NCBI RefSeq assembly: GCF_003012735.1
Contig: NZ_PXYI01000005.1
Coordinates: forward strand, 310,001 to 374,000
Origin: Allosphingosinicella deserti
GTDB taxonomy: Bacteria > Pseudomonadota > Alphaproteobacteria > Sphingomonadales > Sphingomonadaceae
Reading direction: 5' to 3'
Length of the DNA stretch: 64,000 nt
The first letter of the stretch is position 1; each line of letters starts with the position of its first letter. Shown piece by piece: positions 17,661 to 26,533 of the stretch. The position numbers and the translations under genes were made by a program. A model generated the notes under the pieces. It searched no databases and had not been told where the DNA came from. It saw only the letters and a list, made by a program, of their open reading frames with translations.

Positions 17661-18845
17661 TCAGAGCGTCTGGTCCATCCAGAGCAAAGGTTGTCGTACC
17701 GGATAGTTGCGGACCACTTCGGCGACCGTCGGATCGGCATCGAGCGCCCGCCACAGCGCAAGCCATTCCGCGCGGTCTTGCGCCAGCGCGCCGAACAGCA
17801 GGCTCGGGTGGCGCACCGGGAAATCGTCGAAATGCTCGACGTCGCGCGCGAACGGCCAGCGGGTCCGATCGGCGATGAACGGCGCCATGAAGGCGATCGC
17901 GTCGGCGATGGACGCGCCTGACGCTGTAGGCTGGACGATCAGCTCCCCCCGTGAGTGTGAGAGGAGCCAGGCGGATGCGGCGAGGACGTCGAGATTGAAC
18001 AGCGAGTAAGCGAACGGCTTGGTCCGCGCGAGCTCGAGCGGCTGGCGGCCGTCGGCGGCGATCTGGGCCGGAACGATCGTCTTCATCAACCGCGTGCGCA
18101 TGGCGGCGAGCAGATCGGCGCGCCCGAGCAGGCTTGCGAAGGCTGCGACCTGGAGCAGCCAGCAGGTGCCGTGATTGTTCTTCTGATCGCGCTCTTCCCG
18201 TCCCGCCGGCGATCCGGTCAGCCAGTCGAGATAGGCGGCGAACCAGGCCTCCACGCGGCTGCGGATCCTCCGATAGCCGGGAGCATCGCGGCGGGCGAGC
18301 ATCTCCGCCGCGCGAGCGACCTCGACGATCTGCAGCGTGTCGATGATCCCGATCGCGCGTCCGCTATTGACCCCGATGATCGCCTGGGCGTGCGCGAGGT
18401 TCGGGTTCATCCGTGTCTCGGGCGTGACGAACCAGGCTTCGAGGTGGCGGATCGCCGCCGCCGCGAAGCGCCGATCCCCGGTCAGCGCCCAGGCGCTGGT
18501 CAGGGTCGGCACCGCGACGCCGAAGGCGATCAGCGCGTCGCGATGGCCGTCGAACTTGTCCGGATTGGAGAGCCCGTCACGCCGAACATAGGGCCCACCG
18601 GGCCTCGCCGGATCGGGCCACCAATAATCGCCCTCCGAATAATAATCGTGCGGGCCGGCCGGGCTGCGCGGCGCCGGTATGGCAGTGATCGTCCGAGGCT
18701 TCTGCCGAAGCAGGGGCACCGCGCGCGGCAGCACGCGGGCCCGCTCGATCGCGCGGAACTCGGCGATCGCGAGCGTTTCCGCAGCGCGCAGCGGCGTTGC
18801 GAGAAACGCCGCGCCCGCGGCAAGCAGGCTGCGGCGGTCGATCAA
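17661..18845 (-). CDS. Alginate-lyase-fold polysaccharide lyase, exported (second of three)
   Basis: 394 residues from a TTG start at 18845. This start is chosen because it overlaps the preceding stop (TTGA) and opens directly into a signal sequence, IDRRSLLAAGAAFLATPLRAAE, with a twin-arginine look. Further upstream the frame is low-complexity Arg/Ala. The enzyme part shows YWWPDPARPGGPYVRRDG near residue 75, KNNHG near 220 and ELART..FAYSLFNLD near 275, the same three landmarks as its neighbour at 18842, so the two are diverged paralogues. Predicted role: beta-elimination of a uronate-containing oligosaccharide in the periplasm. One catalytic-region position reads Phe (FAYSLF) where the neighbour has Tyr (FHYSLY), so the activities may differ. 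Confidence 0.82.
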   Translation of the reverse strand: MIDRRSLLAAGAAFLATPLRAAETLAIAEFRAIERARVLPRAVPLLRQKPRTITAIPAPRSPAGPHDYYSEGDYWWPDPARPGGPYVRRDGLSNPDKFDGHRDALIAFGVAVPTLTSAWALTGDRRFAAAAIRHLEAWFVTPETRMNPNLAHAQAIIGVNSGRAIGIIDTLQIVEVARAAEMLARRDAPGYRRIRSRVEAWFAAYLDWLTGSPAGREERDQKNNHGTCWLLQVAAFASLLGRADLLAAMRTRLMKTIVPAQIAADGRQPLELARTKPFAYSLFNLDVLAASAWLLSHSRGELIVQPTASGASIADAIAFMAPFIADRTRWPFARDVEHFDDFPVRHPSLLFGALAQDRAEWLALWRALDADPTVAEVVRNYPVRQPLLWMDQTL

Positions 18846-20104
18846 GGCCGGGTCGGCCGCGGCCGGGTGCGCAGCAGCGTCGGGCCGGCCGCCGCGCGCG
18901 GATAGGAACCTGGCCCCCACGCATCGTCGGCGCGGGTCAGCAGCGCTTCGAGCTCGGCCTCCGGCCATGCCCGCTCCGGATGCGGCCAGCGCTCACGCGC
19001 GCCACGATAGCCGGCGACCAAGTCGGTCGCCTTGCGGAGCGATCGGCCCTCAGGATCCGAATAGTTCCAGAGATCGTAGCCGAAGCAGGTCGCGAGTTTC
19101 GCGACATCGAAGGCCGGGTTCAGGGCATAAAGCGAATAATGGAAGCTGCGGGTGCGGGCGAGCTCGGCGGGCAGGGCGCCGGACGGATCGAACTGCGCCG
19201 CGATCCGCGCCTGCGGGAAAGCGAGGATGGTCTTCTCGGCGATGTCGGCACGGCGTGCGAACAGGGCGAACTGGATCAGCTGTGCGTCGTACCAGAGGCC
19301 GTGATTGTTCTTCGCCGCCTGCTCGCCGCGTCCGTTGCGGCTGGTCAGCATCCAGTCGACATAATCGGAGAACCAGGCTTCCAGCCGCTTCGTCTCGGCG
19401 GCAGTGAGGGCGCCCGACGGTGCGATCAGGCCGACCGCGTCGATGACTTGCATGAAGCCGCTGCTGTCGAGCACGCCTTCCGGCCGGCCCCGCTCGCGGC
19501 CCGGCACCGCCTGCGCAAAATCCATGTTCGAATTCATCCGCGTCGCCGGATCCAGGAACCAGGCGCGCACGATCGACGCGGCCTTGCCGGCATATCGCGG
19601 TTCCCCGGTGTAGAAATAAGCGAGGCCGAGCGTGTCGGCGTCCGAGACCATGCGGCCGAGCGCCTCGCGGTCGAACGCATCGGTGGAGCGCTCCGGATTC
19701 ACCTCGCCGTCGCGCCGCACATAAGGGCCGTTCGGCGTCTTCGGATCGGGCCACCAATAAGGCGCGAGGCTGGTATAATCATGCCTGTCCCCGGACGGGG
19801 GCAGGCGTGTCTTGTCGACCACCGACCCCGCCTTGCGGGCGAGCGCGCGATCGGCGCGGACGGTGAGGTCGGCGATCGCCTCTCGAACGGCCGGCTCGCG
19901 CGCGGCCTTGATCGCGGTCAGCGCTTCGCCGTCGATCAGGAAGGTGCGCCGCCCGCCGAACGCGGCCGACTGCCCTTCGACGCCGCGGCAGGTGCTGGGC
20001 TGGCTGAGGCCCGGAATCGAAAAAGGCGCCGCTGCTACGGGGCCCGTCGCAGCGGCGCAAAGGGCAAGGATCGGGAAGAGGACGATCCTGCCGAACCTGG
20101 TCAC
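18842..20104 (-). CDS. Alginate-lyase-fold polysaccharide lyase, exported (first of three)
   Basis: 420 residues with a signal peptide at 1-26 (ending PVAAA). Landmarks of the alginate-lyase fold are YWWPDPKTPNGPYVRRDGE (116-134), KNNHG (265-269) and ELARTRSFHYSLYALNP (314-330). By analogy with PL5 alginate lyase A1-III, N267, H268, an Arg at 317 or 319, and a Tyr at 323 or 326 would form the active site. Uronate-polymer lyase activity is likely; alginate itself is not proven, since no other alginate-pathway gene is present. It overlaps the TonB receptor upstream by ATGA (20101-20104) and the next lyase by TTGA, forming a three-gene translationally coupled block. Confidence 0.85.
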   Translation of the reverse strand: MTRFGRIVLFPILALCAAATGPVAAAPFSIPGLSQPSTCRGVEGQSAAFGGRRTFLIDGEALTAIKAAREPAVREAIADLTVRADRALARKAGSVVDKTRLPPSGDRHDYTSLAPYWWPDPKTPNGPYVRRDGEVNPERSTDAFDREALGRMVSDADTLGLAYFYTGEPRYAGKAASIVRAWFLDPATRMNSNMDFAQAVPGRERGRPEGVLDSSGFMQVIDAVGLIAPSGALTAAETKRLEAWFSDYVDWMLTSRNGRGEQAAKNNHGLWYDAQLIQFALFARRADIAEKTILAFPQARIAAQFDPSGALPAELARTRSFHYSLYALNPAFDVAKLATCFGYDLWNYSDPEGRSLRKATDLVAGYRGARERWPHPERAWPEAELEALLTRADDAWGPGSYPRAAAGPTLLRTRPRPTRP

Positions 20105-23100
20105 AGGCGGACTCGCACACCGAAGAAATATTGCGGGCCGCTGTTCGAAACCTCAGCGATGCTGTCGAAGCCGCCTTTGTACATGATGTCCTTGGTTCCG
20201 GTGACGTTGAGCGCCTGCAGCTTCAGCTGGACGGCCTCGGTCAGATCATATTGCGCCGACAGGTTGAGGTAGCCGCCGGGGCGGATCTCGCGGTTGGTGC
20301 CGCCGTTCGGCTTGAAATAGCCGCTGCGGTACCGATAGCTGGCGCGCAGCGAGAGGCCCCATTTCTCGAACCAGGCCGATCCGCTCGCCGTCCATTTCGA
20401 CAGGCCGATGAGGTTCGAAGGCTCGACATAATCGGCGATTGGCGACGTATCCGGATATTCGAAGTCCGCAAAGGCGCGGTTGACCGACGCCTGGAAGCCG
20501 AGGCCGTCGAGCGGCTCGGGCAGCCAGGTCAGCGAATGGCTCAATGTCGCCTCGACGCCATAGAGGTTGCGGGTCTCGGGATCGTTGGCCGGTGCGACCG
20601 GGTTGATCGTGATCGTCTCGGTCTGCCGCGGCCCGGTGCCGGTGACCGTCGTCACCTCGATGTCGGTCGGGATCGGTTCGGATCGGCCGATTACCGTGCC
20701 CTTGACCCATTTGTAATAGCCGGCGAGCGCGAACAACGTGTCCTTGGACGCGTAGAGTTCCAGGCTCGCATCGAGGTTCCAGGCGCGCAGCGGCTTCAAG
20801 TTGGGGTTGCCGGTCGTCGCATTGAAGATGATGTTGTCACTGCCGGTGCCGGTCGACGGGTTGAGGTTGATGCCGGCACCGAAACTCTCGATCCCGGAGC
20901 GCGCAAGCGCGCGATAGGCAGCGAGCCGCAGCTTGAGCTGGCGCGACAGCTCGAAGGCGAGGTTGGTGCTCGGCAGAAAATAGTCATATTTGCCGGTCGC
21001 ACGGTTGGTGCTGAGCGTGCCGCTCGGATCGACCGCCACCGTATAGGTGTCGGCGCCGGGATCGATGGTGATCAGATAGGCCTGGCGATAGCCGACGGAG
21101 GTGATGTCGGTCTTGACCCAGCGCACGCCGATATTGCCGCTGACCGGGATGGTGCCGAGATCGGAGCGGAAGCTGCCCATCGCATAAGCGGCGTAGATCC
21201 GCTCGGTGACATCGATGTCGCTCGGGTCGCGGCCGTCTTCGGGATAGGGAAGGGCATCGTCGCTGCCGGTGAAGGTGCGGAACAGGCAGTCATTGTCGAA
21301 CGTCGCCCAGCGCGTGATGTTGGTGCCTTCGCCCTGCATGAACGAGCTGGTCGTGAACGGGGTTCGGCAGTTGAGATTGGCGGCCGTGATCAGCTGCGCC
21401 GGAGTCTGGCCATTGACCGGCACCAGCGTGTTGAGATCGGCGTTGCGCGCATTGTCGTTGGTGCGATGATGGTCCGAAATGCGGCCCCCGACCTTGAACG
21501 ACGTGAACAGGCCGTCGAGCTCCCGCTCCGCGTCGAACCGCCCGGCCCAGATCCGATCCTCGCGGTCGGTGACGAAGCGGCGGCGCGCGTAGACGGCGTT
21601 GGCAGCGGTGGCGAGGAAGTTGTCGGGGTTGGTGACATCGAAATTGTCGAACGTCACCGTCGGGACGACGTCCTCGTCCTCGTAGGTGAGGGTGTAGCCG
21701 ACCCGGTTGGTGGAACGCATCCGCGTCTGCTTCTGGGTCTCAGTGCGGTGCGAGTTGGAATAGGATCCGTCCAACGTGATGAACCAGCGGTCGGGGCTCC
21801 AGCGCAGGCCGATCCCGCCGCCGAGATATTCCTCGTCGCGCTGCCGCGTTTCGAGTTGGTCCTCGATGTTCGAATTGCCGCGATAGCTGATCAGCGCGCC
21901 TTCGCTGTAGCCGTTGCTGCCATTGCCGATCAGTAGCGGCTGGACTCCACGCAGGCCCTCGGTGATCTGCAGGACGTTGCGATCCTCGAGGCTGGCACGG
22001 TTCGAATACTGGCCATCGAGCGCGATCTCGAGCTCGGGCGAGGGCCGCCACTGGATCGCGCCGATCACCGCATCGCGCACTTCCGACGTCTGCTGGGTGC
22101 GGAAGCTCCGCGACGAATTGGCGAAATAGGTCTCGCCGCGAGTCTCGCCGACGACGGTGCCGGCGACGCTCCGCGGTCCGCTGGCGAAGGTGCAATTCTG
22201 GCTCGCGCCTGCGGCGGTCTGTTGGGGGGCGGTGCCGGTCAGCAGCGACGGGTTCACCGCCGAGGTGTTGCAGAGCTGGAAGGTAGCATTGGTGTTGTAA
22301 TAGTCTTCCGGCGCGGTCGTGTCCTGGCGCTGGTAGCCGATCGAGATCCCGATATCGCCGATGCCGGTGGTGAACTGATCGGTGTAGGAGATGTTGGCGC
22401 GGTAGCCGAGGCCGTCATGCTGATAAACGTCGTCGTCCTTGGGCTGGAAATCGCCGCGCACTTCGAACTGGATGCGGCGCTTGCCATAATCGAGCGGCTT
22501 CAGTGAGCGCAGTTCGATGATGCCGCCCACGCCGCCCTCCAGGAAATCGGCCTGCTGCGATTTGTAGACGAGCACGCCGTTGACCAGCTCGGACGGGAAT
22601 TGCTGGAAGGCGACCGAGCGATCGGGCCCCGCGGTCGACACTTCGCGGCCGTTGAAGGTCGAGAAACTGAGTGTCGGCCCAAGCCCGCGCACCGAGAGCT
22701 CGTTGGCATTGCCCTTGAACCGGTCGGCGCTGACTCCGGCGATTCGCTCCAGCGTGTCGCCGACCGAATTGTCCGGAGTCGCGCCGATCTCGTCGGAGAC
22801 GAGCCCGTCGACGATCACGCTCGAATTTCGCTTGAACTCGATCGACGTGCGCTGAGTCGCGCGCGCGCCGGTGACCACGATCGCGCCGTCATTGGCGTCG
22901 GCCGCGGCTTGGGCGATCGGATCGCCGGCGACGGCATCTGCCGTCTCCGCCCGGGTCGGATCCTCGGCGCTGCCCTCGGGCTGAACCGGGTTCGGCGTGA
23001 CGCTCGGCGACGCGACGCTGTCGCCGACCGGCGCCTCCTGAGCGAAAGCGGGAGCGCCGGCGAGCAATGCCGTCGAAACCAGCAGCATTTCCCGCATCGT

Positions 23101-23118
23101 CTTCGATCGCGAAGCCAT
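20101..23118 (-). CDS. TonB-dependent receptor for oligosaccharides (b)
   Basis: 1005 residues from the ATG at 23118, chosen over one 15 bases upstream because GGGAGG lies 8 bases before it. A signal peptide (to APAFAQ) is followed by an acidic/Pro-rich linker, a TonB-box-like IVVTGARATQRTS, the plug with SVGDTLERIAGVSADRF and SVRGLGPTLS, and a beta-barrel ending YFFGVRVRL. It is only distantly similar to receptor (a), so the two probably import different fragments. It heads a coupled block with two alginate-lyase-fold enzymes. Two GntR-type operator candidates lie 69 and 116 bases upstream, the farther one inside the last codons of the preceding gene. Confidence 0.93.
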   Translation of the reverse strand: MASRSKTMREMLLVSTALLAGAPAFAQEAPVGDSVASPSVTPNPVQPEGSAEDPTRAETADAVAGDPIAQAAADANDGAIVVTGARATQRTSIEFKRNSSVIVDGLVSDEIGATPDNSVGDTLERIAGVSADRFKGNANELSVRGLGPTLSFSTFNGREVSTAGPDRSVAFQQFPSELVNGVLVYKSQQADFLEGGVGGIIELRSLKPLDYGKRRIQFEVRGDFQPKDDDVYQHDGLGYRANISYTDQFTTGIGDIGISIGYQRQDTTAPEDYYNTNATFQLCNTSAVNPSLLTGTAPQQTAAGASQNCTFASGPRSVAGTVVGETRGETYFANSSRSFRTQQTSEVRDAVIGAIQWRPSPELEIALDGQYSNRASLEDRNVLQITEGLRGVQPLLIGNGSNGYSEGALISYRGNSNIEDQLETRQRDEEYLGGGIGLRWSPDRWFITLDGSYSNSHRTETQKQTRMRSTNRVGYTLTYEDEDVVPTVTFDNFDVTNPDNFLATAANAVYARRRFVTDREDRIWAGRFDAERELDGLFTSFKVGGRISDHHRTNDNARNADLNTLVPVNGQTPAQLITAANLNCRTPFTTSSFMQGEGTNITRWATFDNDCLFRTFTGSDDALPYPEDGRDPSDIDVTERIYAAYAMGSFRSDLGTIPVSGNIGVRWVKTDITSVGYRQAYLITIDPGADTYTVAVDPSGTLSTNRATGKYDYFLPSTNLAFELSRQLKLRLAAYRALARSGIESFGAGINLNPSTGTGSDNIIFNATTGNPNLKPLRAWNLDASLELYASKDTLFALAGYYKWVKGTVIGRSEPIPTDIEVTTVTGTGPRQTETITINPVAPANDPETRNLYGVEATLSHSLTWLPEPLDGLGFQASVNRAFADFEYPDTSPIADYVEPSNLIGLSKWTASGSAWFEKWGLSLRASYRYRSGYFKPNGGTNREIRPGGYLNLSAQYDLTEAVQLKLQALNVTGTKDIMYKGGFDSIAEVSNSGPQYFFGVRVRL

Positions 23119-23186
23119 CTCAAATCCTCCCAAGCGGCCGCGCCACGGCGGCTCCCGACCCGGCTGCTACCGGTGTCACCATGAAG

Positions 23187-23197
23187 ATGTCATACAA
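23187..23197. promoter_or_regulatory. GntR/FadR-type operator candidate (ATGTCATACAA)
   Basis: Ten of eleven bases match TTGTCATACAA. It is located in the 96-base gap upstream of the receptor gene at 23118, where a promoter would lie. Confidence 0.6.
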
Positions 23198-23214
23198 CTA
23201 CGCTGAAGCTTCCG

Positions 23215-25107
23215 TCAAGGCTGGACTGGTGAGTTGTATGACAATGTCCAGGATAATGCGATCGGCCGCCCGGCGATCGGCGCCTCGTTCGCGCAGCGGA
23301 CGACGGTCTCGAACGGGCCGGTCGGCGCGCGGTAGACCGGATCGCGCGCCGGCTCCGCCCGGCAGGCGCCATAGCCCTTTGCCGAGAACGTCCGAACCTC
23401 TCCGCTCGAGAAGGCGGTGCTCCCCATCGCGGCAGCCCTGCCGCCCCTAGAGAAACTGGCGAATTCGAGATCGACGCGGACGATCCTGATGCCGGCTGCG
23501 GGCACGAGGCGGTCGATTCGGGTGATCCTGCCCGGCGCGAGCCTGTAGCGGGTCTCGATCGTCGCGCGCCGGTCTGGCCGCGCATCCTTTTCCCCCATCA
23601 GATCGAGCGCGTCCTGCCGCCATTGCACCTCGGTGACGGCGCCGCGGCGGGCGACCCGCACGTCCTTGAACCAGGCGAGGGGCATCAGCACGCTTCCGTC
23701 CGCCAGGGTGATCCGCGGTACCAGATGCGGGTAGGCCGCGTCGGCGGAACCCTGCAGCATCCCCGGCGAGAACGGCACCGGGAAATAGGGATTGTGCATG
23801 TGCTGACCTTCGGCGCCGTTGATGATCGGCAGGCCGATGACTCGGCCGCGGTCGCGGATCGTGACGAGCGCGCGATCATGGGTGCCGCGAGCGAACCAAG
23901 TGGTCGTCGATCGCGGGAGCGTCTCGAGCCAGCGGGCGTAGCCGCGATCCGGTTCCCGCCCGCGATAGCCGAGATCGTTCCAGATCGCGTTGGTGTAGAC
24001 ATATTGGCGGGCGAGGCTCAGATTCTCGCCGAAGATGCGGTGGATGCCACGATAGGCGTCGGTGCGGCGGCCCTGGTTCCACAGGTCGACGCTCCCGCCA
24101 TCGACCCAGAAATCCATGTAGCGCGCCGCGATCCGGCTCGAGAAGGCGTAGGCCATCCGCTCCTCCTCGGGCGTCAGCACCTTGAGGCGGGCGGCGGCGG
24201 TCAGCACTTCCAGGAAGGCGGTCTCGCCATAAGCGCCGATGCTGCGGCCATATTCGAAACCTTCGCCGGACAGGTTGAAGCGCGGCAGCAGCAGGTCGAC
24301 CGAACGGCGGAGCCACGCCTTGACCTCGGCCGACGGAGTCATGCCGGTCTCGACCAGCCGCTGGGCGATCTCGCCGATCAGCAGCACCGAATAACGGTCG
24401 AACCGGCCTTTGCCCTCGGTCTCGTCGGCAAAGCCATATTCGCCCGAATATTTGCGGTAGTGATCGAGCGTGCGGGCGAGCAGCGCCTCCGACGCCGCCT
24501 CGCTTTCCCAGCCCATCAGGAAGCGCAGCCGCGCAATCGAGAACGCGACTCCGTAATAATTGTTGGGCAGGTCGATCAGGCTGAGATCGGGCCGCACGAA
24601 GCGCCGCCAGTCGAGCTGGGTGCGCAACCGGGCCAGCGTCGCCGGGCGCACCGCGCGGGTGAGCAGCTTGCGCTCGTCGAGCGCATGCAGCGCCGACGCG
24701 TAATAATAGATCCCCCAGCTGTCGTTGGCGTCGGCGATCGTCAGGTCGGCAATGTCAGCGAAGTCGCGCAGCCTTTGCTCGAGCCGAGGATCGCCCTCGG
24801 GCAGCGCGGTGATGCGGGTGGCCATGGCGACGGCGATCTTGCCGGGCAGGAACTTGTCGCCACTCTCGAACACCTTGACGCCGCCTAACGACATGGCGCG
24901 CTTCTCGCGCAGCAGCCGCTCCAGCAAGGCCTCGACCTGCGGCATCAGCCGGGCCGATACCGTCCAGTCCATCGGCGCGACGTCGTTCCGATAGATCGGC
25001 CCGTGCGGACGGTCAGCCCACCTGTTCGTGTCCGGATTGTCTGCCTCTGGTGGTGCGGCCCCAAGCAGGGCGAGCAGCGCCGTCGTGCCGGCAAGGCGCG
25101 CGATCAT
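23215..25107 (-). CDS. Exported protein of unknown family, probable carbohydrate-active enzyme
   Basis: 630 residues from the ATG at 25107, which overlaps the GH105 stop (ATGA) and opens into a signal peptide (IARLAGTTALLALLGAAPP). I cannot assign a CAZy family. Residues ~30-470 look like an alpha/alpha-toroid rich in aromatic motifs: SWGIYYYASALHALDE, DLPNNYYGVAFSIARLRF, GRFDRYSVLLIGEIAQRL, GEGFEYGRSIGAYGETAF and VDGGSVDLWNQGRRTDAY. The last ~150 residues look beta-rich with Cys near the end. This toroid plus beta-sandwich layout is shared by heparinase II/III-like lyases and several hydrolases; the RFDRYS and FEYGRS blocks faintly recall DUF2264 proteins. Position between GH105 and a TonB receptor argues for a periplasmic lyase or hydrolase acting on imported oligosaccharide (inference). 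Confidence 0.8.
   Translation of the reverse strand: MIARLAGTTALLALLGAAPPEADNPDTNRWADRPHGPIYRNDVAPMDWTVSARLMPQVEALLERLLREKRAMSLGGVKVFESGDKFLPGKIAVAMATRITALPEGDPRLEQRLRDFADIADLTIADANDSWGIYYYASALHALDERKLLTRAVRPATLARLRTQLDWRRFVRPDLSLIDLPNNYYGVAFSIARLRFLMGWESEAASEALLARTLDHYRKYSGEYGFADETEGKGRFDRYSVLLIGEIAQRLVETGMTPSAEVKAWLRRSVDLLLPRFNLSGEGFEYGRSIGAYGETAFLEVLTAAARLKVLTPEEERMAYAFSSRIAARYMDFWVDGGSVDLWNQGRRTDAYRGIHRIFGENLSLARQYVYTNAIWNDLGYRGREPDRGYARWLETLPRSTTTWFARGTHDRALVTIRDRGRVIGLPIINGAEGQHMHNPYFPVPFSPGMLQGSADAAYPHLVPRITLADGSVLMPLAWFKDVRVARRGAVTEVQWRQDALDLMGEKDARPDRRATIETRYRLAPGRITRIDRLVPAAGIRIVRVDLEFASFSRGGRAAAMGSTAFSSGEVRTFSAKGYGACRAEPARDPVYRAPTGPFETVVRCANEAPIAGRPIALSWTLSYNSPVQP
23234..23244. promoter_or_regulatory. 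GntR/FadR-type operator candidate (TTGTATGACAA)
   Basis: A perfect TTGT-ATG-ACAA palindrome. It overlaps codons for the C-terminal LSYN of the 630-residue protein and lies 116 bases upstream of the next receptor gene, so it could act as an upstream operator for that promoter. Confidence 0.6.
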
Positions 25108-26261
25108 TGACGGCCACTCTTGCGGGCGAGGTCGTACATCGCGGTCCCGGCCAGCAGGAAGGCGCCGGTGCCATAATATTGGGTGTCGCTCGCCGCGACC
25201 TTGTCGGGCCGGTCGCTCACCTGCTGCACCCAGCCGAGCATGCCGTCCGGCCGCACCGCGCGCCCGAGCGCCGCCCAGCCCCGGGTCGCCGCCGGCTGAT
25301 AGGTGGCGCGGTCGAGCAGGCCTGCGTCGACGCCCCACGCGAAGGCGTAGGTGAAGAAGGCGGTGCCGCTGGTTTCCGTCGGAGTCGCCGGGTCGGTGTC
25401 GAGCAGGGACGGCGACCAGGTGCCGTCGGCTTTCTGCAGGGTGACGAGCCGCGCCGCCATCTCGCGAAACAGGCGCTCGTAATAAGGCCGATGCGGATCC
25501 TTGCGGTCGAGAACCTGCAGCATGCGGACGAGGCCGCCCATCACCCAGCCATTGCCGCGGCTCCAGAACAGTTTGCGGCCCTTGTCGTCGCGGCGCTCGA
25601 AGAAGCGGCTGTCGCGGAAATAGAGATGTTCCGTTCGATCGTAGAGAATGTCGGTGGTGGCGCGGAATTCCTCGTGGGCGAAATCGGCATAGCGCGTGTC
25701 GCCGGTGGCCTGGGCAAGGCGGAGCAAGGTCGGCGGCGCCATGAACAAGGCGTCGCACCAGCACCAGCGATCGGTGCAGGCGGAATCCCCGCTCCCCGGT
25801 CGGCGCGGCACGAATTCCAGGCTGCCGCGCGGCCGATTGGCGAGCACCTCGTCGAAATAGGTCCGGGCTGGGGCAAGTGCCCCGGCCCCGCCGCCGTTGC
25901 GGGCGGCCCAGATCCAGCTCTGGGCAATGAGCTGGTCATCGGCGTGGAACGGATTGTCGCCGAGCTTCCAGCCAAGCCCGCGGCCCAGCGCCAGCACCGG
26001 CTCCGCGTAGCGCGGATCGCGGTCGGCGAGTTCGGTCAGCGCCACCCAAAAGGTTGCCTGCTGCCAGTCGCGCGGATTGCGCACGCTCTCGCGGGCCGCC
26101 GGCATGTGATCGAAGCGGTGGCGGTTGGCGAGCTGCCAATCGGCGACCCGGCGGGTTGCGGCGAGAATCTCTGCGGGCCGCGGCAGCGCCGGCTGCGCCG
26201 GTTGGACCGCGGCCGGCGCAGGCGCTGCCATCAGGATCGGCACGACGAGGGTCAGGGACAT
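25104..26261 (-). CDS. GH105 unsaturated glucuronyl/rhamnogalacturonyl hydrolase
   Basis: 385 residues from the ATG at 26261, which has AAGGAC just upstream and opens into a signal-like segment (SLTLVVPILMAAPAPAA); a longer frame upstream is Cys/Arg-rich and unlikely. The alpha6/alpha6-barrel family GH105 (YteR type) is shown by HADDQLIAQSWIW (106-118), WCWCDALFMAPPTL (167-180, where D170 should be the catalytic Asp) and FWSRGNGWVMGG (232-243). These enzymes remove the 4,5-unsaturated uronic acid left at the non-reducing end by polysaccharide lyases. It therefore completes the work of the lyases in this operon, releasing an unsaturated uronate and, for rhamnogalacturonan, rhamnose. It is the first gene of the minus-strand operon, divergent from the GntR-type regulator. 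Confidence 0.92.
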   Translation of the reverse strand: MSLTLVVPILMAAPAPAAVQPAQPALPRPAEILAATRRVADWQLANRHRFDHMPAARESVRNPRDWQQATFWVALTELADRDPRYAEPVLALGRGLGWKLGDNPFHADDQLIAQSWIWAARNGGGAGALAPARTYFDEVLANRPRGSLEFVPRRPGSGDSACTDRWCWCDALFMAPPTLLRLAQATGDTRYADFAHEEFRATTDILYDRTEHLYFRDSRFFERRDDKGRKLFWSRGNGWVMGGLVRMLQVLDRKDPHRPYYERLFREMAARLVTLQKADGTWSPSLLDTDPATPTETSGTAFFTYAFAWGVDAGLLDRATYQPAATRGWAALGRAVRPDGMLGWVQQVSDRPDKVAASDTQYYGTGAFLLAGTAMYDLARKSGRQ

Positions 26262-26445
26262 ATCCGGTCCTTTGCTGCAGGGAGAGAAGCCGGGAGGCAA
26301 GCGGCGCCGGCACGCGGCGAAATCGGAAGCGCTTCCACAACGAACGAGATCACGACTCGCAAAACCCCTCTCCGGCGAAGGTGCCAGGCCGTTGCATTGA
26401 CACCGGTAACATGCTCTTTCCTTTTCCAAGGAGGCTGTCAATAAG

Positions 26446-26458
26446 GTTGTAAGACAAC
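26446..26458. promoter_or_regulatory. GntR/FadR-type operator candidate (GTTGTAAGACAAC)
   Basis: A perfect 13-base palindrome with a 3-base centre, between the divergent GH105 operon and the GntR regulator gene. Its position suits control of both, including autoregulation. Confidence 0.65.
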
Positions 26459-26533
26459 TTTCGTCCGGTGGGGTGATCATCTCGTGCGCTTAACACTAGG
26501 CACCTTGCCGTGAAGGCTGGTAGCATTCGAACC

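Noticed and set aside
13487-20104. Reading the locus as an alginate utilisation system
   Set aside because: Only the fold of three proteins supports it; GH105 and linked operators point instead to unsaturated-uronate release from another polymer.
23215-25764. An 849-residue version of the unknown exported protein
   Set aside because: The first ~219 residues overlap the GH105 gene in another frame and are Arg/Pro/His-rich. The start at 25107 gives a signal peptide and an ATGA overlap.
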